A DNA stretch of 64,000 nt from Mesorhizobium tamadayense (GCF_003863365.1 NZ_RQXT01000032.1:21784-85783), one strand, 5' to 3'. Numbered from the stretch's first letter, positions 54,732 to 63,457 are shown. Numbers and translations: made by a program. The notes: a model not told the origin generated them from the sequence alone.

Positions 54732-56030
54732 TCAGTTCTTGGCCTGTCGTGACTGCTCGTCCGGCGCGAAGGCGAGCTCCACCGGCAGAGGTGTTTGCGC
54801 CGACATCGGCGCGAAGCTGCCGGTGGCGGCAGCAGGCGTCGGCCGCGCCGCCATCACGCGCCACAGCACGAACAGGCAAAATGCCGAAGCGATGAAGATG
54901 GCGACATAGATGAAGGTCTCGGTGCCGAAGACGGCGGAAAGCGCCGTCACGATGCCGGGCACGATAAAGCCGGACAGCGACCAGGCAAAAAGCAGCGAGC
55001 TCGAGAGCGCCAGCAGTTCCTCCCTCCCGGCGCGGTCGGCGGCGTGCGCGCTGGAGATCGAATAGATCGATTCCGACGCGCCGTCCCAGATGAGATAGAT
55101 CACCACCAGCGCGATCAGCGCTCCGCCGTCGAAGACAATGGCGAGCAGGCTCGCCGCCACCGCGAGCGCCGCCGCGCCCGCCAGCACGTAGCGCCGGTCG
55201 GTGCGGTCCGAGAGCCAGCCGAGCGGTATCTGCAGGATCAGCGTGCCCACCGGCATCGCCGACAACAGCAGCGCCACATCCGCCTGGCTGTAGCCTTTGG
55301 CGGTGGCGTGGATCGGCGCGAAACCGGAAATGATCATCGACAGCCCGCCCACCGCCAGCATGCCGACGACGCCGACCGGCGAGATCTTCCAGGCCTGGCC
55401 GAGCGCCACCGAAGCCGCCTGCGGCGCGGGCGGCTGGGCAAGCCGCGTCATGCCCACCGGCAGGATGGAGAGCGCGGTGAAGGCGACGCCGATCAGCGGC
55501 GCCGCCGCTGTCTCGATGTCGATCGCGGCAAGTGTCGCATAGCCAACGCCCAATCCGCCGATATAGGCGACGTAGAACACGGCCATGACCCGGCCGCGTA
55601 TGGCATTCGGCAAGGCGTCGTTGAGCCAGCTCTGCGCGACGATGAACAGGCCGCAGATGGCAAAGCCGTAGAGCGCCCGCGCCGCGATCCACAGCAGCGG
55701 CATCGGTCCGGCGCCGATCGCGACATTGGAGAGCGCGATCAGCGCCGAGAGCACCATGAACGCACGGGCATGACCGACTCGCCTGACGAGCGGTCCGGTC
55801 AGGATGCAGCCGGCGAGCCCGCCGGCCGAAAGGCCGGTGACGATCAGTCCGGCCCAGGTCGGATCGAAGCCTTCGGCGCCGAGGCGGACGGGAATGAAGG
55901 CGAACATCAGCCCGTTGCCGATCGCGATCAGCGCCATCGACACGACGACGCTGGCGATGGCGATCAGCGGCGACGACTGCGCGCCCAGGTCGATCGCGGT
56001 GCGGCTCTTCTCCAGCATGGCTGCCAGCAT
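54732..56030 (-). CDS. MFS transporter
   Basis: The 432-residue protein has twelve hydrophobic segments of the major facilitator superfamily. The A-motif-like loop between helices 2 and 3 reads 'GPLVRRVGHARAFMV' and is echoed in the second half at 'GWLSDRTDRRYVLAGAA'. It resembles the YfkF/YcaD-like group of sugar or drug efflux MFS proteins, but the substrate is unknown. An ATG four codons inside (56018) is an alternative start. It lies next to mscS in a two-gene insert between nadD and rsfS. Confidence 0.85.
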   Translation of the reverse strand: MLAAMLEKSRTAIDLGAQSSPLIAIASVVVSMALIAIGNGLMFAFIPVRLGAEGFDPTWAGLIVTGLSAGGLAGCILTGPLVRRVGHARAFMVLSALIALSNVAIGAGPMPLLWIAARALYGFAICGLFIVAQSWLNDALPNAIRGRVMAVFYVAYIGGLGVGYATLAAIDIETAAAPLIGVAFTALSILPVGMTRLAQPPAPQAASVALGQAWKISPVGVVGMLAVGGLSMIISGFAPIHATAKGYSQADVALLLSAMPVGTLILQIPLGWLSDRTDRRYVLAGAAALAVAASLLAIVFDGGALIALVVIYLIWDGASESIYSISSAHAADRAGREELLALSSSLLFAWSLSGFIVPGIVTALSAVFGTETFIYVAIFIASAFCLFVLWRVMAARPTPAAATGSFAPMSAQTPLPVELAFAPDEQSRQAKN

Positions 56031-56110
56031 CGCTCACCGAAGGGCGAAAAGCCGCCGTAAAAGCGACATGGCCGGTCTTCCCTTCTCCCCATGTGGGAAA
56101 AGGTAAGGAG

Positions 56111-56743
56111 CTACCCCTTCGCCGCGTTGCGGATCGCGGTGGAGGACAGCGACGAGCGCGGACCATGGACGAAGGTCCAAGCCGGCGCCCGCATGCGGGC
56201 AAGAAGCGGAGCGTCGCCTTCGTCGACGCGGGCATAGTCGAAGGTCTTGGCGACGACCGACGACAGGAAAGAGAGCGTGGCGCCCGGGCGGTCGATGACC
56301 GCGATCGGAAAGGTCAGCACGATCTCCCGCCAGCGCTGCCAGCGATGGAAGTCGCGCAAACTATCCGCGCCCATGATCCAGACGAAGTCGACGCCCGGAT
56401 TGCGCGCCTTGACCAGCGCCAGCGTATCGGCAGTGTAGCGGACATGCTGCGCTGCCTCGAAGGCGGTGACCTTGATCTTCGGATTCCTGGCGATCTTTTC
56501 GGACAGCGCGACGCGTTCGCCGAGCGGCGCCAGCTCGCGTGCGCTTTTCAGAGGATTGCCGGGCGTGACGATCCACCAGAGCTGATCGAGCGCGAGGCGT
56601 CTCAGCGCAATCTCGACCACCAGCGCGTGGCCGGCATGCGGCGGGTTGAACGAGCCCCCGAACAGGCCGACGGCGAGGCCCTTTCCGGCATGCGGCATTT
56701 TTAAGTAGCGGGTTGGGACAGGCTGCTCGGGCTGGGAAAGCAT
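56111..56743 (-). CDS. nadD: Nicotinate-nucleotide adenylyltransferase
   Basis: The 210-residue enzyme makes deamido-NAD from nicotinate mononucleotide and ATP. The nucleotidyltransferase motif 'GLFGGSFNPPHAGHALVVEI' is at about residues 26-45, and 'SSLSSTAIRNAAKG' (ISSTXXR type) closes the protein. The ATG at 56743 follows GGGAGGT at nine bases; that sequence is the edge of the adjacent repeat. An internal ATG at 56698 lacks a ribosome-binding site. proA and proB lie upstream, on the other side of the repeat. Confidence 0.93.
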   Translation of the reverse strand: MLSQPEQPVPTRYLKMPHAGKGLAVGLFGGSFNPPHAGHALVVEIALRRLALDQLWWIVTPGNPLKSARELAPLGERVALSEKIARNPKIKVTAFEAAQHVRYTADTLALVKARNPGVDFVWIMGADSLRDFHRWQRWREIVLTFPIAVIDRPGATLSFLSSVVAKTFDYARVDEGDAPLLARMRAPAWTFVHGPRSSLSSTAIRNAAKG

Positions 56744-56752
56744 GCGCTAGGC

Positions 56753-56911
56753 ACCTCCCTCTGTCCTGCCGGACATCTCCCCCGCAAGGGAGGAGATTAG
56801 CGGTTTCGGCGAAGGCACAAACTTTGCAGCGCCGGCGATTGGCGAAGGGAATTGTGACAGCCGATCTCCCCCCTTGCGGGGGAGATGCCCGGCAGGGCAG
56901 AGGGGGGTGTC
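56753..56911. repeat. MITE-like inverted-arm repeat, copy 2
   Basis: The arms TCCCTCTGTCCTGCCGGACA and TCTCCCCCGCAAGGGAGGAG mirror TCTCCCCCCTTGCGGGGGAG and GCCCGGCAGGGCAGAGGGGGG. Read on the reverse strand, its core has 'GAGATCGGCTGTCAC' and 'CTTCGCCAATCGCC', aligning with 'GAGATCGGACGTCAC' and 'TTTCGCCAATCGCC' of copy 1 (43748-43911). It separates nadD from proA. Confidence 0.8.
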
Positions 56912-56947
56912 CAGGCGCAACGGTCTACGCTCTAGCGCCAAACAACT

Positions 56948-58234
56948 TCAAGGCCTCACCTGTCCCGACCCGCGCACGCGGTATTTGAACGAGGTCAGCT
57001 GCTCGACGCCGACCGGTCCGCGCGCATGCATCTTGCCGGTGGCGATGCCGATCTCGGCGCCCATGCCGAACTCGCCGCCATCGGCGAACTGCGTCGAGGC
57101 GTTGTGCAGCAGGATGGCGGAATCGATCTCATTGAAGAATTTTTCGACCGCCTGCGCATCCTCGGCGATGATCGCTTCGGTGTGGTGCGAGGAGAAGGTC
57201 TCGATATGCTCGATCGCGCCGGCGACGCCGCCGACCAGCTTCACGGCGATGATGGCGTCGAGATATTCCGTCACCCAGTCGGCATCGGTCGCCGGGCTCG
57301 CGTCGGAAAAAGCCTGCAGCACCTCGGTGTCGGCGTGGATCTCGCAACCGGCCGCGCGCAGCGCCTCGAGGATCGGCACCAGATGCGTGGAGGCCACAGC
57401 GCGGTCGACCAGCAGCGTCTCGGCCGAGCCGCAGACGCCGGTGCGCCGCATCTTGGCGTTGACGGCGATCTTCACCGCCATGTCGAGCTTCGCCGAGCGG
57501 TCGACATAGAGGTGGCAGATGCCTTCGAGATGCGCGAATACCGGCACGCGCGCCTCGTTCTGCACGCGCCCGACCAGGCTTTTGCCCCCGCGCGGAATGA
57601 TGACGTCGAGATTGCCGCTCAAGCCTTTGAGCATCTCGCCGACGGCGGCGCGGTCGGTGGTCGGCACCAGCTGGACGGCATCCTCGGGGAGGCCCGCCGC
57701 CTTCAGCCCTTCGACCATGCAGGCATGGATCGCAGACGACGAATTGATCGAATCCGAGCCGCCGCGCAGGATCACCGGATTGCCGGCCTTCAGGCAGAGC
57801 GCGCCGGCGTCCGCCGTCACGTTCGGGCGGCTTTCATAGATGACGCCGACGACGCCGAGCGGCGTGCGCACACGCTCGATATGCAACCCGTTCGGGCGGT
57901 CCCATTCGGCGATCACGTCGCCGACCGGATCCTTCAGCGCGGCGATCTCGCGCATGCCGTCGGCCATCGCCTTGATGCGCGACGGTGTCAGCTTGAGCCG
58001 ATCCATGAAAGACACTGACAGGCCGGCTTCCCCGCCGTTCGACATGTCGATGGCGTTGGCGTCGAGGATCGCCTGCTCGTTGCGCAGGATCGCGTCGGCC
58101 ATGGCCAGCAGCGCGGCGTTCTTGGCGGAGGTAGTTGCAACAGCCAACGGTCGGGCGGCGGCGCGGGCGCGACGGCCGATATCGGCCATCAGCGTCACCG
58201 TGTCTTCCCCGGATTTTTCATGCAGCTTCAGCAT
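56948..58234 (-). CDS. proA: Gamma-glutamyl phosphate reductase
   Basis: The 428-residue enzyme reduces glutamyl-5-phosphate in proline synthesis. The catalytic Cys268 is in 'MRRTGVCGSAETLL', and 'VIYESRPNVTADAGALCLKA' and 'NPVILRGGSDSINSS' are family motifs. The ATG at 58234 follows GGAGGATGAACC; an ATG at residue 16 is less well placed. It begins 18 bases after proB ends, so proB and proA are co-transcribed. Confidence 0.95.
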   Translation of the reverse strand: MLKLHEKSGEDTVTLMADIGRRARAAARPLAVATTSAKNAALLAMADAILRNEQAILDANAIDMSNGGEAGLSVSFMDRLKLTPSRIKAMADGMREIAALKDPVGDVIAEWDRPNGLHIERVRTPLGVVGVIYESRPNVTADAGALCLKAGNPVILRGGSDSINSSSAIHACMVEGLKAAGLPEDAVQLVPTTDRAAVGEMLKGLSGNLDVIIPRGGKSLVGRVQNEARVPVFAHLEGICHLYVDRSAKLDMAVKIAVNAKMRRTGVCGSAETLLVDRAVASTHLVPILEALRAAGCEIHADTEVLQAFSDASPATDADWVTEYLDAIIAVKLVGGVAGAIEHIETFSSHHTEAIIAEDAQAVEKFFNEIDSAILLHNASTQFADGGEFGMGAEIGIATGKMHARGPVGVEQLTSFKYRVRGSGQVRP

Positions 58235-58252
58235 GGTTCATCCTCCGCCGGG

Positions 58253-59410
58253 TCATTCGCCGCTCAATACTTGATCGCTGGCCAATACTTGGTCGCCAGC
58301 AAGGCTTACCACAAGGTCGTCGCGATGGATCATCGCCGAGCGCGCCTCGTAGCCAAGCACATTTTCGATCTCTGCCGTCTTCAAACCTGCGATCCTTACG
58401 GCATCGGCGGCATCGTAGGCAACCAGCCCGCGCGCGATCTCGCGGCCCTCGGGCGACAGGATCGCCACCGTGTCGCCGCGCGAGAAATTGCCGCTGACCA
58501 GCTTCACGCCGGCCGGCAGCAGCGACTTGCCCGACTTCAGCGCGCCGACGGCGCCCGCATCGACGGTGAGCCGGCCGGCCGGTTCCAGTTGTCCGGCGAT
58601 CCAGGTCTTGTAGCCCTTCACCGGGTTAGCGCTCGGGCGGAAGAAGGTGGCGCGTTCGCCGCGCTCGATCGCCATCAGCGGCGAAAGCCGCGTTCCGGAC
58701 GTGATGATCATCGCCGTGCCGGCGGCGTTGGCGATCTTGCCGGCGTCGAGCTTTGTGCGCATGCCGCCGCGCGACAATTCGGAAGCGGCCGCTCCCGCCA
58801 TCGCCTCGATGTCGGGGGTGATGCGGTCGACAACGGGAATGAATTTGGCGCCAGGGTCCTTGGCCGGCGGCGCCGTGTAGAGACCGTCGATGTCGGAGAG
58901 CAGCACCAGGAGATCGGCCGCCATCATCGTCGCCACCCGCGCGGCCAGCCGGTCGTTGTCGCCATATCGGATCTCGGAGGTCGCCACCGTGTCGTTCTCG
59001 TTGATGACCGGCACCGCCTTCATCTTGAGCAGCGTCGAGATCGTAGCGCGCGCGTTGAGGTAGCGACGGCGCTCTTCCGTATCGCCAAGGGTCAAGAGAA
59101 CCTGGCCCGATTTCAGCCCGTCCCTGCCGAGCGCATCCGACCAGGCGCCGGCAAGCGCGATCTGGCCGACGGCGGCCGCGGCCTGGCTCTCCTCGAGCTT
59201 CAGCGCGCGCCTGCCGAGGCCGAGAATGGTGCGGCCGAGCGCGATGGCGCCCGACGAGACGACGAGCACCTCCGCGCCGGCATCGGCGAGCACCGCGATG
59301 TCGTCGGCGAGCGAGCTCAGCCAGTCGCGCTTCAATCCGGTCTCGCGATCGACGAGCAGCGCCGAACCGATCTTCACGGTGATGCGCCGGTATGATTTCA
59401 GCGATTTCAT
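58253..59410 (-). CDS. proB: Glutamate 5-kinase
   Basis: The 385-residue enzyme phosphorylates glutamate in the first, feedback-inhibited step of proline synthesis. The amino-acid-kinase domain (about residues 8-260) has 'VVSSGAIALGRTILGL' and 'NENDTVATSEIRYGDNDRLA', and a C-terminal PUA domain follows (about 285-370). The last residues contain a short internal duplication (AGDQVLASDQVLSGE). Its start overlaps the obg stop by four bases. Confidence 0.95.
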   Translation of the reverse strand: MKSLKSYRRITVKIGSALLVDRETGLKRDWLSSLADDIAVLADAGAEVLVVSSGAIALGRTILGLGRRALKLEESQAAAAVGQIALAGAWSDALGRDGLKSGQVLLTLGDTEERRRYLNARATISTLLKMKAVPVINENDTVATSEIRYGDNDRLAARVATMMAADLLVLLSDIDGLYTAPPAKDPGAKFIPVVDRITPDIEAMAGAAASELSRGGMRTKLDAGKIANAAGTAMIITSGTRLSPLMAIERGERATFFRPSANPVKGYKTWIAGQLEPAGRLTVDAGAVGALKSGKSLLPAGVKLVSGNFSRGDTVAILSPEGREIARGLVAYDAADAVRIAGLKTAEIENVLGYEARSAMIHRDDLVVSLAGDQVLASDQVLSGE

Positions 59411-60444
59411 CGGTCTTGCCGCCAGCGCGTGTCGACGGGGGCGGGAACGGCGTCGCGCGCCTCGGCAACCACCGCCATCAGCGCGCGCAACACCGCCTCG
59501 ACGCCTTCGCCGGTGACCGCCGACACCAGCATCGGCGCGCGACCGGCGGCGCGCTTCAGCGACGCCGCCTTCTTCTTGCGGGCATCGGCATCGAGGATGT
59601 CGACTTGGCTGAGCGCGACGATCTCGACCTTGTCGGTTAGCCCGTTGCCATAGGCTTCGAGCTCGGCGCGCACGGTCTTGTAGGCCTTGCCCGGATTCTC
59701 CTCCAGCGCCGAAACCAGATGCAAAAGCACGCGCGTGCGCTCGACGTGGCCGAGGAAACGGTCGCCGATGCCGACCCCCTCATGCGCGCCCTCGATCAGG
59801 CCGGGAATGTCTGCCAGCACGAATTCGCGGCCGTCGATGCGGGCAACGCCAAGACCGGGATAAAGCGTGGTGAACGGATAATCGGCGATCTTCGGCTTGG
59901 CGGCGGTGACCGCGGCCAGGAAGGTCGACTTGCCGGCATTGGGCAGGCCGACCAGCCCGGCATCGGCGATCAGCTTGAGCCGCAGCCAGATGTTGAGCTC
60001 TTCGCCCGGCTGTCCGGGATTGGCGCGGCGCGGCGCCTGGTTGGTCGAGGTCTTGAAATGCTGGTTGCCGAAACCGCCATTGCCGCCCTTGGCAAGCAGG
60101 AAGCGCTGGCCGACCTGGGTCAGGTCGCAGATCAGCGTCTCATTGTCCTCGGCAAAGACCTGGGTGCCGGCCGGCACTTTCAGCGTGACGTCGGCGCCCT
60201 TGGCGCCGGTCATGTTGCGGCCCATGCCGTGCGTGCCCGTCTTGGCCTTGAAATGCTGCTGGTAGCGGTAGTCGATCAGCGTGTTCAGGCCGTCGACGGC
60301 TTCGGCCCAGACATCGCCGCCGCGGCCGCCGTCGCCGCCGTCCGGGCCGCCGAACTCGATGAATTTCTCGCGCCGGAACGACACCGAACCGGCGCCGCCG
60401 TCGCCGGAACGGATGTAAACTTTAGCCTGGTCGAGGAATTTCAT
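59407..60444 (-). CDS. obgE: Obg/CgtA GTPase
   Basis: The 345-residue GTPase takes part in 50S assembly and (p)ppGpp response. The Gly-rich Obg domain (residues 1 to about 158) starts 'MKFLDQAKVYIRSGDGGAGS'. The G domain has G1 'GLPNAGKST' (about 167), 'FVLADIPGLIEGAHEG' (G3) and a G4-like 'LSQVDILD' in place of NKXD. The G4 variant is common in alphaproteobacterial Obg proteins. No C-terminal OCT domain is present. It overlaps proB by four bases. Confidence 0.93.
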   Translation of the reverse strand: MKFLDQAKVYIRSGDGGAGSVSFRREKFIEFGGPDGGDGGRGGDVWAEAVDGLNTLIDYRYQQHFKAKTGTHGMGRNMTGAKGADVTLKVPAGTQVFAEDNETLICDLTQVGQRFLLAKGGNGGFGNQHFKTSTNQAPRRANPGQPGEELNIWLRLKLIADAGLVGLPNAGKSTFLAAVTAAKPKIADYPFTTLYPGLGVARIDGREFVLADIPGLIEGAHEGVGIGDRFLGHVERTRVLLHLVSALEENPGKAYKTVRAELEAYGNGLTDKVEIVALSQVDILDADARKKKAASLKRAAGRAPMLVSAVTGEGVEAVLRALMAVVAEARDAVPAPVDTRWRQDR

Positions 60445-60581
60445 AGGATTGCTGAGTTTCTGCTAGTGGCTTTGCGGGATTGCTCTAAACCAAGGCGAGG
60501 CGAAGGGCGAGGCCGTTTTGCAACAACAGCGTCGCGCGTCCTTTGGACGTGCATATGCGCAAGGGCTGGGGAGATGCCGCA

Positions 60582-61445
60582 ATGTTGCTTGTCACCTACA
60601 ACATCCAGTACGGCATCGGTCTCGACGGCCGCTACGATGTCGACCGCATTACCGATGCCGTGCGCGGCGCCGATGTGATCGCCCTACAGGAGGTGACCCG
60701 CAACAACCCGCGCAACGGCGACCACGACATGGTGGCCGAGATCGGCGAGGCGCTGCCGGACTACTTTGTCGCCTACGGCAGCAATTTCGAGGTCAATGTC
60801 GGCTCGCGCCTGGATGCCGGCCGCGCCGTCACCAGGACCTTCCAGCTCGGCAACATGGTGCTGTCGAAGACGCCCATTCATCTATCGCGCAATCTCCTTT
60901 TGCCGCGCAGCCGCAGCCTCGAGGCGATGAACTTCCAGCGCGGCGCGCTCGAGGCGCTGATCGAGACGCCGCTCGGCTTCGTCCGCTTCTACTCAACCCA
61001 TCTCGACCACCGCAGCCCGGTCGAGCGCCAAAGCCAGATCCGCTTCCTGCGCCAGCGCCTGCTGAACTACGCGCTGGAAGGCGGCGGGCTCTCCGGCATT
61101 CCCGAGATCGGCCTGCCGGACCTGCCCTATCCGGAAGCCTTCATCGTCATGGGCGACTTCAACATGCTGCCGGGGTCGCCCGAATATGTCGATCTCGCCG
61201 GCCGTCCCGACCATGAGTTCGGCATGCCGCTCACCGCCGATCTCGCCGTCGATGCCGCCCAGCGCCTCGGCGTCTCCGATCTCGTCACCTGGGTCGATCC
61301 CAAGCGGCCCGACGATGCCGGCCGCCACAAATGCATCGACTATGTCTTCACCAGCGCCTCGCTCGCTGGCTCGCTGAAGCGCCTGTGGGCCGACCGGCAG
61401 GCCCGTGGGTCGGATCACCTGCCGGTCTGGGTCGAGCTGGGCTGA
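60582..61445 (+). CDS. Endonuclease/exonuclease/phosphatase family protein
   Basis: The 287-residue protein has the EEP fold: 'LLVTYNIQYGIGLDGRYD' at the start, 'IALQEVTRN' (metal Glu), 'FIVMGDFNMLPGSPEY' (about residue 190), and 'CIDYVFTSAS' with 'SDHLPVWVEL' at the end (catalytic His/Asp). It could act on DNA, phospholipids or inositol phosphates. The start at 60582 follows GGGAGATGCCGCA; two upstream in-frame ATGs (60543, 60555) are possible. It is divergent from obg. Confidence 0.85.
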   Translation: MLLVTYNIQYGIGLDGRYDVDRITDAVRGADVIALQEVTRNNPRNGDHDMVAEIGEALPDYFVAYGSNFEVNVGSRLDAGRAVTRTFQLGNMVLSKTPIHLSRNLLLPRSRSLEAMNFQRGALEALIETPLGFVRFYSTHLDHRSPVERQSQIRFLRQRLLNYALEGGGLSGIPEIGLPDLPYPEAFIVMGDFNMLPGSPEYVDLAGRPDHEFGMPLTADLAVDAAQRLGVSDLVTWVDPKRPDDAGRHKCIDYVFTSASLAGSLKRLWADRQARGSDHLPVWVELG

Positions 61446-61462
61446 GCCCAACCGCGTAGCAG

Positions 61463-61609
61463 CCCCCTCATCCGGCCGCTTCGCGGCCACCTTCTCCCTA
61501 AGGGGGAAGAGGTAGGCACCGGCGCCTCAAACTCCTCTCCCCTAGGGGAGAGGTCGGATTGCCCCGAATTGCTCTTCGCAATTCGGTCGGCAATCCGGGT
61601 GAGGGGGAC
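61463..61609. repeat. Inverted-arm intergenic repeat
   Basis: The CCCCCTCATCCGG arm at the left mirrors CCGGGTGAGGGGG at the right; the interior has GGCCGCTTCGCGGCC, CTCTCCCCTAGGGGAGAG and CGAATTGCTCTTCGCAATTCG hairpins. It lies between convergent genes. Words shared with 13877-13980 suggest one family. Confidence 0.75.
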
Positions 61610-61640
61610 TCTTAATCAAGCACAGCTTGCGGAGCAGCCA

Positions 61641-62228
61641 TCAAAAATGCACCCAGTTCCGCAAGCTGGTCCAGGTCTTCCGGTCGAGGCGGTAGCGCTC
61701 GACCGGCACTTGGCCGGCGACGATCGAGTTCAGCATGCCCTGGCCGGCATACTGGAAGCCGCACTTGTGCATGACCCGGCGCGAGGCCGGATTGATGACC
61801 CTGGTCGAGGCGTGCAGCACCTGGATCGGGGTCTTCTGGAAGGCGAGGTCGACCAGCGCGTGCGCGGCCTCGGTGGCGTAGCCGCGCTTCCAGTAGGGTT
61901 CGCCGATCCAGTAGCCGAGCTCCAGCCCGCGATCGGTGGTGTTGAGCCCCGCGCAGCCGACGAAGGTGCCGGTGCCGGCAAGCGTCAGCGCGTAGACGAT
62001 GCCGGCGCGGCGCGACGAGGCCATGGCCAGGAAGGCGCGGGCTTCGGCCTCGCCGTAGGGGTGCGGCATGCGGGCCAGCATTTCGGCGACATGTCGGTTG
62101 TCGGCTAAAGCAACGAGTTGCTCGAGATCGCTCTCGCGAGGAGCACGCATGACCAGACGCTCGGTGGCGAGCACGGGGCAATCGATCGCGTAACTTTCGT
62201 CTTCGGTGTCTTCCGCTTCGGCAACCAT
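61641..62228 (-). CDS. GNAT family acetyltransferase (RimJ/RimL type)
   Basis: The 195-residue acetyltransferase shows 'LATERLVMRAPRESDLEQLV' at about residues 21-40, 'LELGYWIGEPYWKRGYATEA' (acetyl-CoA loop, about 104-123) and 'NPASRRVMHKCGFQYAGQ', the RimJ/RimL pattern. The start at 62228 follows GGAGGACTAAA; the upstream extension runs through the rpmA terminator. It lies between rpmA and obg, as in other Rhizobiales, but the terminator upstream suggests a separate promoter. Confidence 0.9.
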   Translation of the reverse strand: MVAEAEDTEDESYAIDCPVLATERLVMRAPRESDLEQLVALADNRHVAEMLARMPHPYGEAEARAFLAMASSRRAGIVYALTLAGTGTFVGCAGLNTTDRGLELGYWIGEPYWKRGYATEAAHALVDLAFQKTPIQVLHASTRVINPASRRVMHKCGFQYAGQGMLNSIVAGQVPVERYRLDRKTWTSLRNWVHF

Positions 62229-62246
62229 TTTAGTCCTCCAGGCAAA

Positions 62247-62282
62247 GAAAATAAAAAGGAGAGATGGAAGCCCATCTCTCCT
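62247..62282 (-). terminator. Rho-independent terminator of rplU-rpmA
   Basis: AGGAGAGATGG (62257-62267) pairs perfectly with CCATCTCTCCT (62272-62282) around AAGC; on the minus strand it runs into TTTTTATTTT. It follows the rpmA stop by about 70 bases and lies before the GNAT gene. Confidence 0.92.
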
Positions 62283-62350
62283 GATCCTTTTCCTGGCCTG
62301 GCCAGACACCGGTTCCCGAGATGGGCGCCGGTGTTATGGTGCGGAACCGG

Positions 62351-62620
62351 CTACTCCGCTGCTTTGGTGATCGGGTTTACCGACACGTAGGTTCGGCCGT
62401 TGGCTTTCTTGTTGAAGGCGACTGCGCCTGCTTCCAGCGCAAAAAGGGTGTGGTCCGTGCCCATGCCGACATTGACGCCGGGATGCCAGGTGGTACCGCG
62501 TTGACGAATGATGATGTTGCCGGCGACGACGGCTTCGCCGCCGAACTTCTTCACGCCGAGCCGCTTGGAGTGCGAGTCGCGACCGTTGCGCGACGAACCG
62601 CCAGCTTTCTTGTGTGCCAT
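62351..62620 (-). CDS. rpmA: 50S ribosomal protein L27
   Basis: The 89-residue L27 begins 'MAHKKAGGSSRNGRDSHSKR' and contains 'GGEAVVAGNIIIRQRGTTWH' and 'GTDHTLFALEAG', all canonical. The N-terminal tail reaches the peptidyl-transferase centre. It does not carry the cleavable Firmicutes leader. It lies 117 bases after rplU. Confidence 0.97.
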   Translation of the reverse strand: MAHKKAGGSSRNGRDSHSKRLGVKKFGGEAVVAGNIIIRQRGTTWHPGVNVGMGTDHTLFALEAGAVAFNKKANGRTYVSVNPITKAAE

Positions 62621-62737
62621 CTAACTAACTCCGATGCGCCCTAGGGCGCCTGAATGGTCTTATGAACGCGTTCGCGTTCCGTTTCAAGTCCGATCCGGCG
62701 ACGTTTTTTCGCCGGCCCGTCTACTTGTTCGCTCGCC

Positions 62738-63457
62738 TTACTTCTTCGCCAGTTCCTTGGCCTGCTCGCGCCAGTCCTTGATCTGGTCGGTGCTGAACGG
62801 CATGTGCTCGTCGATCTTGGCGACATCCTTGTCGGTGAGCTTGGCGAGCTGTGCGAAGGTGACGATGCCCTGCTCTGCCAGGTCCTTGGCGGCGACCGGG
62901 CCGATGCCCTTGATCACGGTCAGGTCATCTGGCTCGCCCTTCGGCGCCTTGAATAGCGGCGCCGCGGTCTCGGCCTTGGCCTCTTCCTTCGCAGCCACCT
63001 CTGCGTTGGCTTCCTTCTTGGCCTTGGCCTCCTTCGGAGCGGCCTCTGCCTTCGCTTCGGCAGCGGCTTCCGCCTTGGCTTCGGGCGCCTTGGCCTCGGC
63101 CTTGGCTTCCGGCTTCGCGGCGGCCTTCTTCGACGGCTTGGCGCCGCCCAGCAGGATCTCGGCGATCCGCACTGTGGTCAGAAGCTGGCGATGGCCGATC
63201 TTGCGGCGCGAATTCTGGCGGCGGCGCTTCTTGAAAGCGATAACGGTGCGGTTCTTGCCCTGCTCGACGACTTCCGCCGTGACCATGGCGCCATCGACGA
63301 ACGGCGCGCCGAAGGTGACATTCTCGCCCTCGCCATGCGCGAGCACATTGCCGATCTCGACGATCTCGCCGACCTTGGCTTCGACTTTTTCGATCTTGAG
63401 CAGATCGTTAGCGGCGACGCGATACTGCTTGCCGCCCGTTTTGATGACTGCGAACAT
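62738..63457 (-). CDS. rplU: 50S ribosomal protein L21 with AK-rich linker and helix-hairpin-helix tail
   Basis: The 239-residue protein is more than twice the normal L21 length. Residues 1-103 are L21 ('MFAVIKTGGKQYRVAANDLL', 'KKRRRQNSRRKIGHRQLLT'). Residues about 107-170 are an Ala/Lys/Glu-rich linker with repeated AKAEAK-like units. Residues about 176-239 form a helix-hairpin-helix-like domain ('LTVIKGIGPVAAKDLAEQGI'). The start at 63457 (MFAVIKTG) was chosen by L21 alignment over an ORF starting at 63628. Similar tails occur in rhizobial L21 proteins, as I recall; the role is unknown. Confidence 0.93.
   Translation of the reverse strand: MFAVIKTGGKQYRVAANDLLKIEKVEAKVGEIVEIGNVLAHGEGENVTFGAPFVDGAMVTAEVVEQGKNRTVIAFKKRRRQNSRRKIGHRQLLTTVRIAEILLGGAKPSKKAAAKPEAKAEAKAPEAKAEAAAEAKAEAAPKEAKAKKEANAEVAAKEEAKAETAAPLFKAPKGEPDDLTVIKGIGPVAAKDLAEQGIVTFAQLAKLTDKDVAKIDEHMPFSTDQIKDWREQAKELAKK

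Noticed and set aside
43748..56911. CRISPR array
   Set aside because: The repeats are long, few, inverted and widely spaced; there is no regular repeat-spacer pattern and no cas gene.
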